DNA from: Intrasporangiaceae bacterium URHB0013
GTDB lineage: Bacteria > Actinomycetota > Actinomycetes > Actinomycetales > Dermatophilaceae
Direction of reading: 5' to 3'
Length of the DNA: 64,000 bases
NCBI GenBank assembly: GCA_000620545.1
Contig: JIBA01000015.1
Span: 354,112 to 418,111 of the forward strand
The notes under the pieces are model-generated. The model did not search any database. It had not been told where the DNA came from and saw only the letters and a program-made list of their open reading frames with translations. A program made the translations under genes and the position numbers. This document shows positions 17,510 through 26,378 of the stretch, piece after piece (position 1 is the first letter of the stretch; every line of letters starts with the position of its first letter).

Positions 17510-18568
17510 TCAGCCGGAGAGGGCGGAGGGGAAGGCGTCGGACCACGAGCGCAGCGTCACGCCGCCGTCGGTCGAGCGGTCGACCGACGTCGCGGCGAGC
17601 ACGGCGTGGACGATGGCCCGCGCGACGCAGTCGGCGCCGGCTTCCATGAGCAGTGTCTGCTCGACCGGGTCGGGGGCGGGCCGGTCGCCCGTGGCCAGGG
17701 TGAAGAGGGTGTCGCCGTCGAAGAGGGTGTGCACCGGCTTGAGGGCTCGCGCGAAGCCATCGTGGCCGATGCCGGCCGCCTTCCCGCACTGGGCCTTCGT
17801 CAGGGTGGCGTCCGTCGCGATGACACCGATCGTCGTCGCGAGGCCGGGCCTGCCGGCGTTCGCGGGCAGTGCCTCGGCCCGGGCGCGAGACTCCGCCAGA
17901 TCTTCGGCGCTCGGCCGCCGCACGTGGGCCAGCTCGTCGCCGAGACCCAGCCCCACGGCATACGGCAGCCCGGTGCTGGGGTCGACGGCCGAGCCGACGG
18001 CGTTGACGGCGATGAGCGCGGCGACGGTCGTGCCGGACTCGAGCACGACGCTGGCAGAGCCGATGCCGCCCTTGAAGCCGCCGACCTTGGCGCCCGTCCC
18101 GGCGCCGACGCAGCCCTGGGCGACGGCCGAGGAGGATGCCTGCGCGTATGCCGCCCTGCCGTCCTCGGCGCGCGGCCGGTGACCCCACGTCCCGGAGCGT
18201 CCGAGGTCGAAGAGGATCGCGGACGGCACGATCGGCACGACCTGCCCCGGCTCACCCATGGGCCAACCGATCCCCTCGTCGAGCAGGGCGTCCACGACCC
18301 CGTCGACCGCGGCGAGGCCGAGGGCGGAGCCGCCCCCGAGGACGATCGCGTTGACGCGGTCGACGAGGTTGCGCGGGTCGAGCAGGTCGGTCTCGCGGGT
18401 GCCCGGGCCGCCACCGCGCACGTCGACGCCGGCGACCGCTCCGCCCTCGGGGGCGAGGACGACCGTGACACCGGTGAGCCAGCCGGGCTCGTCGCGGGTG
18501 CAGTGGCCGACACGGAGGCCCGCGACGTCGACGAGGGAGTTCGTCGGCCCGGGGGCGGAGCCGGTCAC
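17510..18568 (-). CDS. P1 (S58/DmpA) family peptidase
   Basis: This 352-residue enzyme belongs to the self-cleaving P1/S58 family, which includes the L-aminopeptidase DmpA. N-terminal LVDVAGLRVGHCTRDEPGWLTGVTVVL and RETDLLDPRNLVDRVNAIVLGGGSALGLAA are typical. The autoprocessing site is VGGFKGGIGSAS, where cleavage before Ser exposes the nucleophile. Family members remove N-terminal residues or cleave beta-peptides; specificity is unknown. GTG 18568 overlaps the stop of the GNAT gene by 4 bp, so the two form an operon with the acetyltransferase first. Confidence 0.85.
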   Translation of the reverse strand: MTGSAPGPTNSLVDVAGLRVGHCTRDEPGWLTGVTVVLAPEGGAVAGVDVRGGGPGTRETDLLDPRNLVDRVNAIVLGGGSALGLAAVDGVVDALLDEGIGWPMGEPGQVVPIVPSAILFDLGRSGTWGHRPRAEDGRAAYAQASSSAVAQGCVGAGTGAKVGGFKGGIGSASVVLESGTTVAALIAVNAVGSAVDPSTGLPYAVGLGLGDELAHVRRPSAEDLAESRARAEALPANAGRPGLATTIGVIATDATLTKAQCGKAAGIGHDGFARALKPVHTLFDGDTLFTLATGDRPAPDPVEQTLLMEAGADCVARAIVHAVLAATSVDRSTDGGVTLRSWSDAFPSALSG

Positions 18569-19029
18569 TGCGGGTCCCGGAGGTCGAACTCCATCGACCG
18601 CCCGGGCGAGCTGAACCCCAGGCGCTCGTAGAACTCCTGCGCCCGGTCATCGGGGGCGTTGAGCCGGATCCACTTGACGTCGGTGGTGCGCGACCACTCG
18701 ATCATGGCCTCGGTCAGCGCGCGGCCGACCCCGCGGTCGCGGCAGCCCGGGGCGACGAACAGTCCGCCGACGTGTAGCCACGAGACGTCCTTGCGACCGG
18801 GCCACGGCAGGGCGCGGATGCGCCGGGTCTCGAGGATGCCGGCGTGGTCGCCCCGGCTCTCGGCGATCCACGTCGGCCGGTCCGGCCGCTCGGCCAGCCA
18901 CGCGTCGACGAAACGGTCGAGGTAGCCGGTCTCGGACGGCATACCGAGCTCACGGGCGAACTGCAGGTGCAGCGCGGCGACGATGAGGGCGTCATCGGCC
19001 GATGCGCGACGAATCGTCACCTCGGCCAT
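18565..19029 (-). CDS. GNAT family N-acetyltransferase
   Basis: This 154-residue single-domain GNAT has motif A in LFVAPGCRDRGVGRALTEAMIEWS (acetyl-CoA pyrophosphate loop R-x-x-G-x-G/A) and a C-terminal NAPDDRAQEFYERLGFSSPGRSMEFDLR typical of the fold. It transfers acetyl groups to an amine of unknown identity. ATG 19029 starts MAEVTIRRASADD, the standard first strand; an upstream in-frame start adds 13 unconvincing residues. It overlaps the P1 peptidase gene, which suggests acetylation and peptide cleavage act on related small peptides, an inference from synteny only. Confidence 0.85.
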   Translation of the reverse strand: MAEVTIRRASADDALIVAALHLQFARELGMPSETGYLDRFVDAWLAERPDRPTWIAESRGDHAGILETRRIRALPWPGRKDVSWLHVGGLFVAPGCRDRGVGRALTEAMIEWSRTTDVKWIRLNAPDDRAQEFYERLGFSSPGRSMEFDLRDPQ

Positions 19030-19134
19030 GAGGGAAGTGAACCACGTGCGAGCCGCGCGGGCCCACACCCACGCGCGCGCCGTCGGGCCCTTCCTCGGCC
19101 CGGCGGGGCGGCCGGCCCTGTCGGTGGGAGCGGG

Positions 19135-19434
19135 TCAGATGTTGATGCCGAGCCGGCGGCTCGTGCGCGCCCTCTGGCGGCTCGCGCGCATGCGGCGCAG
19201 TCGCTTGATGAGCATCGGGTCTGCCTCGAGCGCCTTCGGGCTGTCGAGGAGCGCGTTGAGCACCTGGTAGTAGCGCGTGGAGCTCATGTCGAACAGCTCC
19301 TTGATCGCCTGCTCCTTGGAGCCGGCGTACTTCCACCACTGGCGCTCGAACGCCAGGATCTCGAGGTCGCGTGGGCTGAGCCCGTCCTCGGACTCGTGGA
19401 GGTGCGGCTGCGCCGTGGCGTGTTCAGTGCTCAT
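19135..19434 (-). CDS. DUF3263 domain protein
   Basis: This 99-residue protein matches DUF3263: LSPRDLEILAFERQWWKYAGSKEQAIKELFDMSSTRYYQVLNALLDSPKALEADPMLIKRLRRMR. The core is a short helix-turn-helix-like domain (SKEQAIKELFDMSSTRYYQVLNAL) with a basic Arg-rich tail, which suggests nucleic-acid binding. DUF3263 is small and actinobacterial; its role is unknown. ATG 19434 is used because the upstream in-frame extension lacks family similarity. Confidence 0.85.
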   Translation of the reverse strand: MSTEHATAQPHLHESEDGLSPRDLEILAFERQWWKYAGSKEQAIKELFDMSSTRYYQVLNALLDSPKALEADPMLIKRLRRMRASRQRARTSRRLGINI

Positions 19435-19640
19435 GTCCCCGTCTCGCTGCAGTCGTGCTGCGTCTCGCGTCGTGCGTTGGCTCCGGTCACACCCTAGACG
19501 CAAATGACAAGGGTGTCATTCAGTTCGGCATGGTGCGGCATGTCGCTCGCGCGGTCGGGTGCAGTCTGGGAAACAGCAGTCCCAGCAGCCTCGTGGGCCC
19601 ATCTGGACGTGGGTCACGGCCCTGCCACGACCTCCGGGCG

Positions 19641-21002
19641 TCACGCCATCGTGTCGAGGATGGCATTGACGTCTTCCTTCGTCGTGTGGGGGTTGACGAT
19701 CGCGAAGCGTGTCAGCGTCTCGCCGCGGAAGGTCGTCGGCACGACGAAGGCGAACTCCTGCGCGAGGAGCCGGTCCGTCCACGCCTGGTAGTCCGCGGAC
19801 GACCAGCCGATGCGCCGGAACACGACGACCGACAGGTCGGGCTCGCGCACCGCCTCGAGGTAGTCGCGGCGCCCGATCTCGCCGGCGGCGAAGCGGGTTA
19901 CCTCGAGCGTGCTCTCGATGGCGTCGACGTAGGCGTCGGTGCCGTGGACGGCCAGGGAGTACCAGAGCGGCAGTCCGCGGGCCCGCCGGGTCAGGCCGAT
20001 CGAGTAGTCGGTCGGGTTCCACTCACCCGACTGGGTGATGACGTCGAGATAGCCCGCCTCCTGCGTGTGAGCGACCCGGGCGAGCTCGGGCTCGCGGTAG
20101 ATGAGGGCGCAGCAGTCGAACGGCGCGAAGAGCCACTTGTGCGGGTCGACGATGAAGGAGTCCGCGTGCTCGATGCCGTTGAACAGGTGGCGCACCGAGG
20201 GGGCAGCGAGCCCCGCGCCGCCGTAGGCACCGTCGACGTGCAGCCACAGGCCGTACTCGCGGCACACCTCCGCCACCGACTCGAGGTCGTCGACGACCCC
20301 GAGGTTGGTCGTGCCGCTCGTGGCGACCACGGCGAAGAACGTCTCGGGCCCGTGCTCCTCGAGCGTCCTGCGCAGCTCGGCACCGGTGAGGCGCAGCTTG
20401 TCGTCGACGCGGACGCCGCAGACCTCGGCGTCCATGACGGCGGCCATCGAGACGACCGACGAGTGCGCGTTGTCCGTGGCAGCGATCCGGTAGGGACGCG
20501 CGCCCCGGCCCACCACCTTCGACTTGGCCCGGGCCGTGTGCCGTGCGACGACGAGGGCCGAGAGGTTGCCCACCGTGCCACCGGGCACGAAGACACCGGC
20601 GGCCGACTCCGGCAGGCCGGCGAGGTCGCTGATCCAGCGCAGCGCCTGGTTCTCGGCGTACACCGCACCGGCGCCCTCCATCCACGAGCCGCCGTAGATC
20701 GATGACGCGCCGACGACGACGTCGAAGGCTGCGGCCTCACGCGTCGGTGCACACGGGATGAAGGAGAGGTAGCGGGGGTGGTCGGTCGACAGGCAGGCCG
20801 GCGCGAGGGTGTGCTCGAAGAGCTCCATCGCCCGCGTGGAGCCGAGGCCCTTGGCGGTGATCGTCTGTCCGGCGGCAGCCCGCAGGTAGTCCTCGGTCTG
20901 CGCGCCGTCGAGCGGGATGGGATCCATGAGCAGCCGCTCGCGGGCGTAGCTGAGGACCTTGTCGACGGCGACGTGGTCGGCGTCCTTGTCGAAGCTGTGC
21001 AC
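19641..21002 (-). CDS. PLP-dependent group II amino acid decarboxylase
   Basis: This 453-residue PLP enzyme is of the glutamate/aromatic amino acid decarboxylase group. The PLP lysine lies in SFIVDPHKWLFAPFDCCALIYRE, the cofactor-stacking His in LWLHVDGAYGGAG, and the N-terminal region contains HPRYLSFIP. It carries out alpha-decarboxylation (or a related carbonyl reaction) of an aromatic or acidic L-amino acid; which one is not evident. GTG 21002 lies 6 bases after TAGCAT, fitting a leaderless mRNA. The gene is flanked by its own spacers and is probably monocistronic. Confidence 0.85.
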   Translation of the reverse strand: MHSFDKDADHVAVDKVLSYARERLLMDPIPLDGAQTEDYLRAAAGQTITAKGLGSTRAMELFEHTLAPACLSTDHPRYLSFIPCAPTREAAAFDVVVGASSIYGGSWMEGAGAVYAENQALRWISDLAGLPESAAGVFVPGGTVGNLSALVVARHTARAKSKVVGRGARPYRIAATDNAHSSVVSMAAVMDAEVCGVRVDDKLRLTGAELRRTLEEHGPETFFAVVATSGTTNLGVVDDLESVAEVCREYGLWLHVDGAYGGAGLAAPSVRHLFNGIEHADSFIVDPHKWLFAPFDCCALIYREPELARVAHTQEAGYLDVITQSGEWNPTDYSIGLTRRARGLPLWYSLAVHGTDAYVDAIESTLEVTRFAAGEIGRRDYLEAVREPDLSVVVFRRIGWSSADYQAWTDRLLAQEFAFVVPTTFRGETLTRFAIVNPHTTKEDVNAILDTMA

Positions 21003-21008
21003 GCACAG

Positions 21009-21014
21009 ATGCTA
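21009..21014 (-). promoter_or_regulatory. Putative -10 element (TAGCAT) of the decarboxylase gene
   Basis: On the minus strand TAGCAT, 6 bases, then GTG 21002. It matches the leaderless geometry of other genes in the window. Confidence 0.45.
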
Positions 21015-21070
21015 GCCGGGCGGTCGCGCGGTCCCGACCGACGGACGGCCCGGCCTGAGCCCGGCGTGAA

Positions 21071-21107
21071 CCGGCCGGAGGCCGATCGGAGCCCGGCCTC
21101 CGGCCGG
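21071..21107 (-). terminator. GC-rich hairpin after the nagA-HAD genes
   Basis: A perfect 13-bp stem (CCGGCCGGAGGCC and its complement) has an 11-base loop, 47 bp past the HAD stop. Between it and the gene lie short direct repeats of CAGCCGGCGGT. It probably terminates the nagA-HAD transcript. Confidence 0.65.
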
Positions 21108-21154
21108 ACGTCAGCCGGCGGTCAGCGGGCGGTCAGCCGCCGGTCAGCCGGCGG

Positions 21155-21802
21155 TCACCCGAGGATGGCGGCACGCAGCTCGTCGGCGTTCGCGACGACG
21201 GCCGACGGGCGCACCTCGTGCAGCGCCTCGGGCAGGCCCGCACCCCAGGTGACGGCGACGGTGTCCATCCCCGCCGCCTTGCCCGCCAGCACGTCGACGA
21301 CGGCATCCCCGACATAGACGGCACCGTTGGACCCGCGGCCCATCCGGTCGAGCGCGAGCAGCAGCGGTGTGGGGTCGGGCTTGTGGCGCTCGGTGTCCTC
21401 CATGGCGACGAGGATGTCGACGTGCTCGCTCAGACCGAGGATGTCCATCGCCTGCTGCGCCGACTCGCGCCGCTTCGAGGTGGCGACGCCGACGTGGACG
21501 CCGGCGCTGCGCAGGTCGCCGAGGACCTCACCGACTCCGTCGTAACCCCGGATCAGCCTCTCCGTGTTGTCCGCGTTCCACTGCAGGTACGTCGCATAGA
21601 GCTCGTCCGCGTGCTGCGGTGAGTGGTCACGGAACGCGCCGATGAGGGGCCGGCCGATCCACGAGCGGATCACGGCCGGGTCCTCCTCGTGACCGAGGAT
21701 CGTGCGGAACGCGTGCTGGTAGGACTCGACGATGAGGTTGATCGTGTCGGCCAACGTGCCGTCGAGGTCGAAGACGGCGGTGGACCAGCGGGGGGAAGTC
21801 AC
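21155..21802 (-). CDS. HAD family hydrolase (phosphatase)
   Basis: This 215-residue HAD phosphatase of the phosphoglycolate-phosphatase type shows motif I FDLDGTLAD, motif II VGVATSKRRES and motif IV VYVGDAVVDVLAGKAAGMD with Lys in RHKPDPTPL. It dephosphorylates a small metabolite, possibly a sugar phosphate given its place 10 bp after nagA. It may also have its own promoter, as TAGGCT lies 7 bases before GTG 21802 and overlaps the nagA stop. The cap domain is alpha-helical, as normal for this subgroup. Confidence 0.85.
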   Translation of the reverse strand: MTSPRWSTAVFDLDGTLADTINLIVESYQHAFRTILGHEEDPAVIRSWIGRPLIGAFRDHSPQHADELYATYLQWNADNTERLIRGYDGVGEVLGDLRSAGVHVGVATSKRRESAQQAMDILGLSEHVDILVAMEDTERHKPDPTPLLLALDRMGRGSNGAVYVGDAVVDVLAGKAAGMDTVAVTWGAGLPEALHEVRPSAVVANADELRAAILG

Positions 21803-21809
21803 CCGGCCG

Positions 21810-21815
21810 AGCCTA
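21810..21815 (-). promoter_or_regulatory. Putative internal -10 element (TAGGCT)
   Basis: On the minus strand TAGGCT lies over the nagA stop codon and is followed by 7 bases and GTG 21802. It could give the HAD gene an extra leaderless transcript independent of nagA. Confidence 0.35.
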
Positions 21816-22991
21816 GGGCAGCGTGGCGTCCAGCCACCGTCCGCGTCTCATGACCCGGGTCGGACGAGCGGCCCCGTCGACGACCACCACGTCGGCGCGG
21901 AATCCCTCGGCGAGCGACCCGCGATCAGCCAGCCCGAGCGCACGGGCCGGGGTGCGCGTGGCGGGGCGGACGGCATACGCCAGCGGTGTGCCGGCGGCGA
22001 CGACACGCGCGACGATGTCGCCGACGTGGCTCGTGCCACCCGCGATGGAGCCGGGCGTCGTGCCGTCGGGGTCGAGGGCGAGGCGGGCCGTCCCGCGGTC
22101 GACGACCACCGAGAGCCCGCCGAGGACGTACGCGCCGTCACCCACACCCGCCGCGGCCATGGCGTCGGAGACGAAGGCGACGTGGTCGGCGCCCACGAGG
22201 TCGAGGACGGTGCGCACGGTGTCGTCCGACAGGTGCGCTCCGTCGGCGATCAGCTCGACGGTCACCGCACCCCGCGCGGCCGAACGCATCAGTGCCGCAA
22301 CGGCGCCCGGCTTCCGGTGGTGCCACGGGTCCATGCCGTTGAAGAGGTGGGTTGCAAGGTCGGCACCGGCGGCGACGGCCTGCTCGACCTGGGTGTAGTC
22401 GGCCGTGGTGTGCCCCACTGCGGCGTGGATGCCGGCCGACGTGAGCCAACGGACGAGGTCGAGACCGTGGTCGCGCTCGGGGGCGAGTGTGACCTGTCGG
22501 AGGTGTCCGCGGCCCAGCTCGATGAGGCGCTCCACCTCGGTCAGCGACGGGTCGCGCAGCAGCGTGGGGTCGTGGGCCCCGCAGCGTGCCTCGGCGAGCC
22601 ACGGACCCTCGAGGTGGATGCCGTCCACGAGGCCGTCGTCCGCGAGCTCGGCGAGCATCGCGACGCCGCGCTCGAGATCTCGGGGGCTCATCGTGACGAG
22701 GCTCGCGAGCAGGCTCGTCGACCCGCGCGCGTGATGGTGCTCGGCCGCCGCGGCCGCCGCGTCGTCACGCAGGTCGGTGAACGCCGTCCCGCCGCCGCCG
22801 TGGCAGTGGATGTCGACGTATGCCGGAACCATGGTTCCGCTGACCCGCTCGGCGGAGTCGGCGCCGGGCGGGACCTCGGTGCCCGGGGCGAGGGGGGTGA
22901 CTGCCGCGATGCGCTCGCCGTCGACCTGGACGAGGACGTCGGGCAGCACGGTGTCGTCGAGAAGGGCGGGTCCGCGCAGCGTGAGTTTCAT
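21813..22991 (-). CDS. nagA: N-acetylglucosamine-6-phosphate deacetylase
   Basis: This 392-residue amidohydrolase-superfamily enzyme removes acetate from GlcNAc-6-phosphate in amino-sugar catabolism and wall recycling. The motifs in order are VDIHCHGGGGTAF (HxH), GIHLEGPWLA with the metal Glu, AAVGHTTADY and ATHLFNGMDP with the metal and substrate His residues, and AFVSDAMAAAG with the catalytic Asp. Length is normal. It is followed after 10 bp by a HAD phosphatase. Its promoter region contains a cluster of palindromic repeats shared with divergent ung. Confidence 0.92.
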   Translation of the reverse strand: MKLTLRGPALLDDTVLPDVLVQVDGERIAAVTPLAPGTEVPPGADSAERVSGTMVPAYVDIHCHGGGGTAFTDLRDDAAAAAAEHHHARGSTSLLASLVTMSPRDLERGVAMLAELADDGLVDGIHLEGPWLAEARCGAHDPTLLRDPSLTEVERLIELGRGHLRQVTLAPERDHGLDLVRWLTSAGIHAAVGHTTADYTQVEQAVAAGADLATHLFNGMDPWHHRKPGAVAALMRSAARGAVTVELIADGAHLSDDTVRTVLDLVGADHVAFVSDAMAAAGVGDGAYVLGGLSVVVDRGTARLALDPDGTTPGSIAGGTSHVGDIVARVVAAGTPLAYAVRPATRTPARALGLADRGSLAEGFRADVVVVDGAARPTRVMRRGRWLDATLP

Positions 22992-23019
22992 CGAGGCCGA
23001 TTCTGTCGCACCCCCCGCT

Positions 23020-23231
23020 GGTTCGAGGTGAACCGCCCTCTCCTCCCCTGGTTCGAGGTGATCGCGCCAGCCTCGTCACTGTCGCCATCACCTCGAACCC
23101 ACCCCCCCCAACAAAGAATCAAAGAGATCGCGCCAGCCTCGTCACTGTCGCCATCACCTCGAACCGCGCTCCCCCCTCGCTGGTTCGAGGTGATCGCGCC
23201 AGCCTCGTCGCCGTCGGCATCACCTCGAACC
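23020..23231. repeat. Cluster of 50-bp palindromic (REP-like) repeats between nagA and ung
   Basis: Two complete copies (23050-23099 and 23182-23231) start GGTTCGAGGTGATCGCGCC and end CATCACCTCGAACC, so the outer 13 bases pair. A third copy (23126-23165) lacks its left arm, and a lone left arm sits at 23020-23030. The inner part (CAGCCTCGTCACTGTCG) is also conserved. The unit resembles REP/BIME elements. They occupy nearly all of the divergent nagA-ung spacer. Confidence 0.85.
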
Positions 23232-23248
23232 GGCTCAGCGGGCGGGGG

Positions 23249-23254
23249 TAGCGT
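23249..23254 (+). promoter_or_regulatory. Putative -10 element (TAGCGT) of ung
   Basis: TAGCGT, 6 bases, GTG 23261. It lies just outside the last palindromic repeat and implies a leaderless ung mRNA. Confidence 0.45.
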
Positions 23255-23260
23255 GTGGCC

Positions 23261-23938
23261 GTGCCAGCCCGACCTCTCGCCGACCTCGTCCATCCGACGT
23301 GGGTGCCCGCGCTCGAGCCGGTCGCCGACACGATCACGGCGCTGGGCGAGTTCCTGCGCGCCGAGGTGGCGGCCGGCCGTGGCTACCTGCCTGCAGGCGA
23401 CCGGGTGCTGCGGGCCTTCTCCCTCCCGCTGCCGGACGTGCGGGTGCTGGTCGTGGGGCAGGACCCCTACCCGACGCCCGGTCACCCGGTCGGCCTCAGC
23501 TTCAGCGTCGCGCCCGACGTGCGACCGGTCCCCCGCTCGCTGCAGAACATCTACCAGGAGCTCGGCACCGACCTCGGCCTGCCGACGCCCGGGCACGGCG
23601 ACCTCACGCCCTGGTTCGAGCGCGGCGTCATGCTCCTCAACCGGGTGCTCACGGTGCGACCGGGCGCGTCGGCGAGCCACCAGGGCAAGGGCTGGGAGGC
23701 CGTGACGGCCCAGGCGATGTCGGCACTCGCGCGCCGTGGCGGTCCGCTCGTCGCGATCCTCTGGGGGCGGCAGGCGCAGTCGCTGGGGCCGATGCTCGGC
23801 GACGTCCCACGTGTCGAGTCCGCCCACCCGTCGCCGCTCTCGGCACGCTCCGGCTTCTTCGGCTCGCGGCCCTTCAGCCGCACCAACGACCTCCTCGCCC
23901 AGCAGGGCGCGGCACCCATCGACTGGAGGCTGACATGA
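23261..23938 (+). CDS. ung: Uracil-DNA glycosylase (family 1)
   Basis: This 225-residue enzyme excises uracil from DNA. The catalytic water-activating motif is [20 protein letters not shown] and the DNA-intercalating loop motif is [14 protein letters not shown]. Length is typical of family 1. GTG 23261 lies 6 bases after TAGCGT; an in-frame GTG at 23255 is also possible. The downstream SGNH hydrolase gene overlaps the stop by 4 bp. The promoter lies next to the palindromic repeat cluster. Confidence 0.93.
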   Translation: MPARPLADLVHPTWVPALEPVADTITALGEFLRAEVAAGRGYLPAGDRVLRAFSLPLPDVRVLVVGQDPYPTPGHPVGLSFSVAPDVRPVPRSLQNIYQELGTDLGLPTPGHGDLTPWFERGVMLLNRVLTVRPGASASHQGKGWEAVTAQAMSALARRGGPLVAILWGRQAQSLGPMLGDVPRVESAHPSPLSARSGFFGSRPFSRTNDLLAQQGAAPIDWRLT

Positions 23939-24759
23939 CCCAGCCCGCCCCCGACGGCTCCGGCCCGTCGGTCTGGACCCGCTTCGTCGCGATCGGTGAC
24001 TCGTTCACCGAGGGCATGTGCGACGACGACCCGACCTTCGGTCATGACGGTGAGTTCGCCGGCTGGGCAGACCGGCTTGCCTCGCACCTGTCGGAGATCG
24101 CCCGCACCGACGGCCTCGACTTCGGCTACGCCAACCTCGCCGTGCGCGGCCGCAAGCTCGCCGACGTCGTCGGTCCGCAGCTCGAGGATGCCCTGTCGCT
24201 CGAGCCCGACCTCGTCAGCATCGTCGGTGGCGGCAACGACATCCTGCGCCCCAAGGCAGACCTCGACGGACTGGCCGCCCGGCTCGAAGCCGCGGTCGCC
24301 CGCATCCGCGCCACGGGGGCGGACGTGCTCATGGCGACTCCGGTCGACCCGGCCGACGCTCCGCTCGTCAAGGCAACCCGCGGCCGGGCCGCGATCCACG
24401 CCGCCAACATCTGGAGCATCGCCCGGCGCAACGGCGCCCACGTCATCGACCAGTGGGGGCTGCACGCCCTCCGCGACTGGCGCATGTGGTCCGAGGACCG
24501 CATCCACATGACGACCGAGGGCCACCGCCGCGTCGCCCTCGCCGCGCTCGAAGCCCTGGGTCACACGCCCGCCGAGACCGGCTGGTCGACACCACTCGAG
24601 CCCGCCCCGCCGATCGGACGCCGTGAGGCCCTACAGGCCAACGCCCAGTGGGCCAAGGAGTACGTCGGCCCGTGGGTCCACCGTCGCCTGACCGGGCGCT
24701 CGTCGGGAGACCACCGCCAGCCCAAGCGTCCCGACGTGACCCCGCTCGACCCGTCCTGA
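23935..24759 (+). CDS. SGNH/GDSL family hydrolase
   Basis: This 274-residue protein has the SGNH fold. Block I is [15 protein letters not shown] (nucleophile Ser), block II has Gly in [13 protein letters not shown], block III is [13 protein letters not shown] (oxyanion Asn) and block V is [20 protein letters not shown] (catalytic Asp-x-x-His in EDRIH). There is no signal peptide, so it is a cytoplasmic esterase or lipase-like hydrolase of unknown substrate. ATG 23935 overlaps the ung stop, so it is co-transcribed with ung. It is followed by a perfect palindromic terminator. Confidence 0.85.
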   Translation: MTQPAPDGSGPSVWTRFVAIGDSFTEGMCDDDPTFGHDGEFAGWADRLASHLSEIARTDGLDFGYANLAVRGRKLADVVGPQLEDALSLEPDLVSIVGGGNDILRPKADLDGLAARLEAAVARIRATGADVLMATPVDPADAPLVKATRGRAAIHAANIWSIARRNGAHVIDQWGLHALRDWRMWSEDRIHMTTEGHRRVALAALEALGHTPAETGWSTPLEPAPPIGRREALQANAQWAKEYVGPWVHRRLTGRSSGDHRQPKRPDVTPLDPS

Positions 24760-24777
24760 CGTCACCCCGAGCGGAGG

Positions 24778-24811
24778 TATGCCGTCCCGCTGAGCTCAGC
24801 GGGACGGCATA
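24778..24811. terminator. Perfect 34-bp palindromic terminator with TATGCCG arms
   Basis: Arms TATGCCGTCCCGCTGAG and its exact complement meet without a spacer, so the RNA loop forms from the central bases. It lies between the convergent SGNH and gabT stops and can serve both strands. Confidence 0.8.
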
Positions 24812-24832
24812 CGTGCTCGGGTCGGCGGGGTG

Positions 24833-26170
24833 TCAGACGGAGGCGGCGAACGCCTTCTCGAAGATGTCGAGACCCTCGGTGAGCAGGTCGTCGCCGGCCG
24901 CGAGGGGCGGCAGGAACCGGAAGACGTTCCCGTAGGTGCCACAGGTGAGGGTCACGAGACCCTCGGCGTGGCAGGCTGCGTTGACGGCGCCGGTGAGGGC
25001 GGCGTTCGGAGTGAGGTCACCCGGACCGTTGACGAGCTCGACGGCGAGCATCGCTCCACGTCCGCGGATGTCGCCGATCTGGGGGTACTTCTCGGCCAGG
25101 GACCGCAGGCGCGGGACGAAGAGGGCCTCGACCTGCTTGGCGCGAGCGCAGAGATCCTCCTCCTTCATCGTCTCGATGGCCCCGAGGGCGGAAGCACAGG
25201 CAACCGGGTTGCCGCCGTAGGTGCCGCCGAGCCCGCCGCCGTGGACCGCGTCCATGACGTCGGCGCGGCCGGTCACGCCGGCCAGTGGGAGCCCGCCGGC
25301 CATTCCCTTGGCGGTCGTGATGAGGTCGGGCACGACGTCCTCGAACTCGCTGGCGAACCAGTTGCCGGTGCGGCAGAAGCCGGTCTGCACCTCGTCCGCG
25401 ATGAAGAGGATGCCGTTGTCGGCGCACCAGTCGGCGACCTGCTTGACGAATCCCGGGGCGGGCACGATGAACCCGCCCTCGCCCTGGATCGGCTCGAGGA
25501 TGACGGCAGCGAGGTTGTCCTCCCCCACCTGCGCATGCACCTGCGAGACGAACGTGTCGAAGGACTCCTTCGCACAGTCGGCCGGCCCGCCCGGCCATCG
25601 GAACGGGTAGCTCATCGGTGCGCGGTAGACCTCGCCGGCGAAGGGCCCGAACCGGTGCTTGTAGGGCATGTTCTTGGCCGTGAGCGCCATGGTCAGGTTC
25701 GTGCGACCGTGGTAGGCGTGGTCGAACGCCACGACGGCGTTGCGGCCGGTGAAGTGGCGCGCGACCTTGACGGCGTTCTCGACGGCCTCGGCACCGGAGT
25801 TGAAGAGCGCGGTCCGCTTGTCGTGGTTGCCGGGCGTCAGGTCGTTGAGCGCCTCGGCGACCTCGAGGTACTCCTCGTAGGGCGTGACCATGAAGCACGT
25901 GTGGGTGAAGTCCTGCACCTGCGCGGTGACACGGTCGACGACTCGGGGTGCGGCGTTGCCGACCGTCGTCACGGCGATGCCGGAGCCGAAGTCGATGAGC
26001 TGGTTGCCGTCGACGTCGACGAGGATGCCACCGCCCGCGCGCTCGACGTAGACCGGCAGGCCGGTGGAGACCCCGGCGGACACGGCCGCCGTCTTGCGGG
26101 CCTGGAGCGCGGCCGACTTGGGGCCGGGGATCGCGGTCTGCAGGAGCCGCTGCTGGGGGACGTTGCTCAT
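24833..26170 (-). CDS. gabT: 4-aminobutyrate aminotransferase
   Basis: This 445-residue class III PLP aminotransferase transfers the amino group of GABA to 2-oxoglutarate, giving succinate semialdehyde. Features are LIDFGSGIAVTTVGNAAPRVV, NSGAEAVENAVKVAR (PLP phosphate), FDHAYHGRTNLTMALT, DEVQTGFCRTG with the PLP Asp, and the lysine region TTAKGMAGGLPLAGVTGR. Length and motifs are those of GabT. No succinate-semialdehyde dehydrogenase is next to it, so the rest of the GABA shunt lies elsewhere. The substrate could include 5-aminovalerate. Confidence 0.9.
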   Translation of the reverse strand: MSNVPQQRLLQTAIPGPKSAALQARKTAAVSAGVSTGLPVYVERAGGGILVDVDGNQLIDFGSGIAVTTVGNAAPRVVDRVTAQVQDFTHTCFMVTPYEEYLEVAEALNDLTPGNHDKRTALFNSGAEAVENAVKVARHFTGRNAVVAFDHAYHGRTNLTMALTAKNMPYKHRFGPFAGEVYRAPMSYPFRWPGGPADCAKESFDTFVSQVHAQVGEDNLAAVILEPIQGEGGFIVPAPGFVKQVADWCADNGILFIADEVQTGFCRTGNWFASEFEDVVPDLITTAKGMAGGLPLAGVTGRADVMDAVHGGGLGGTYGGNPVACASALGAIETMKEEDLCARAKQVEALFVPRLRSLAEKYPQIGDIRGRGAMLAVELVNGPGDLTPNAALTGAVNAACHAEGLVTLTCGTYGNVFRFLPPLAAGDDLLTEGLDIFEKAFAASV

Positions 26171-26336
26171 GCCGGTCAGTATGCCGTCCGGTGGCCTCCC
26201 AGAGGAACCCGGGAGGTGAGGCGCACCTGCGCATTCCGCACTCTTCTGCCTGCTCGGGTCGCGAACTCAGCGGCGCAACGGTGGGTTCGCCACCGAACGC
26301 GTCGTCTCGAGGGTCCCGGTCACGACTGACCGGGAG

Positions 26337-26371
26337 GGCCGGCGGCGCGCCCTGTCGTCGCGCCGCCGGCC
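26337..26371 (-). terminator. Terminator after the ArsR-SRPBCC-VOC operon
   Basis: A 13-bp perfect stem (GGCCGGCGGCGCG and its complement) with a 9-base loop lies 7 bp past the VOC stop. Confidence 0.75.
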
Positions 26372-26378
26372 GGTGGGA

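Noticed and set aside
23020..23231. Possible CRISPR array or protein-coding repeat
   Set aside because: Copies are palindromic at both ends with irregular spacing and variable arm loss; translated frames are low-complexity and lie in a divergent promoter region.
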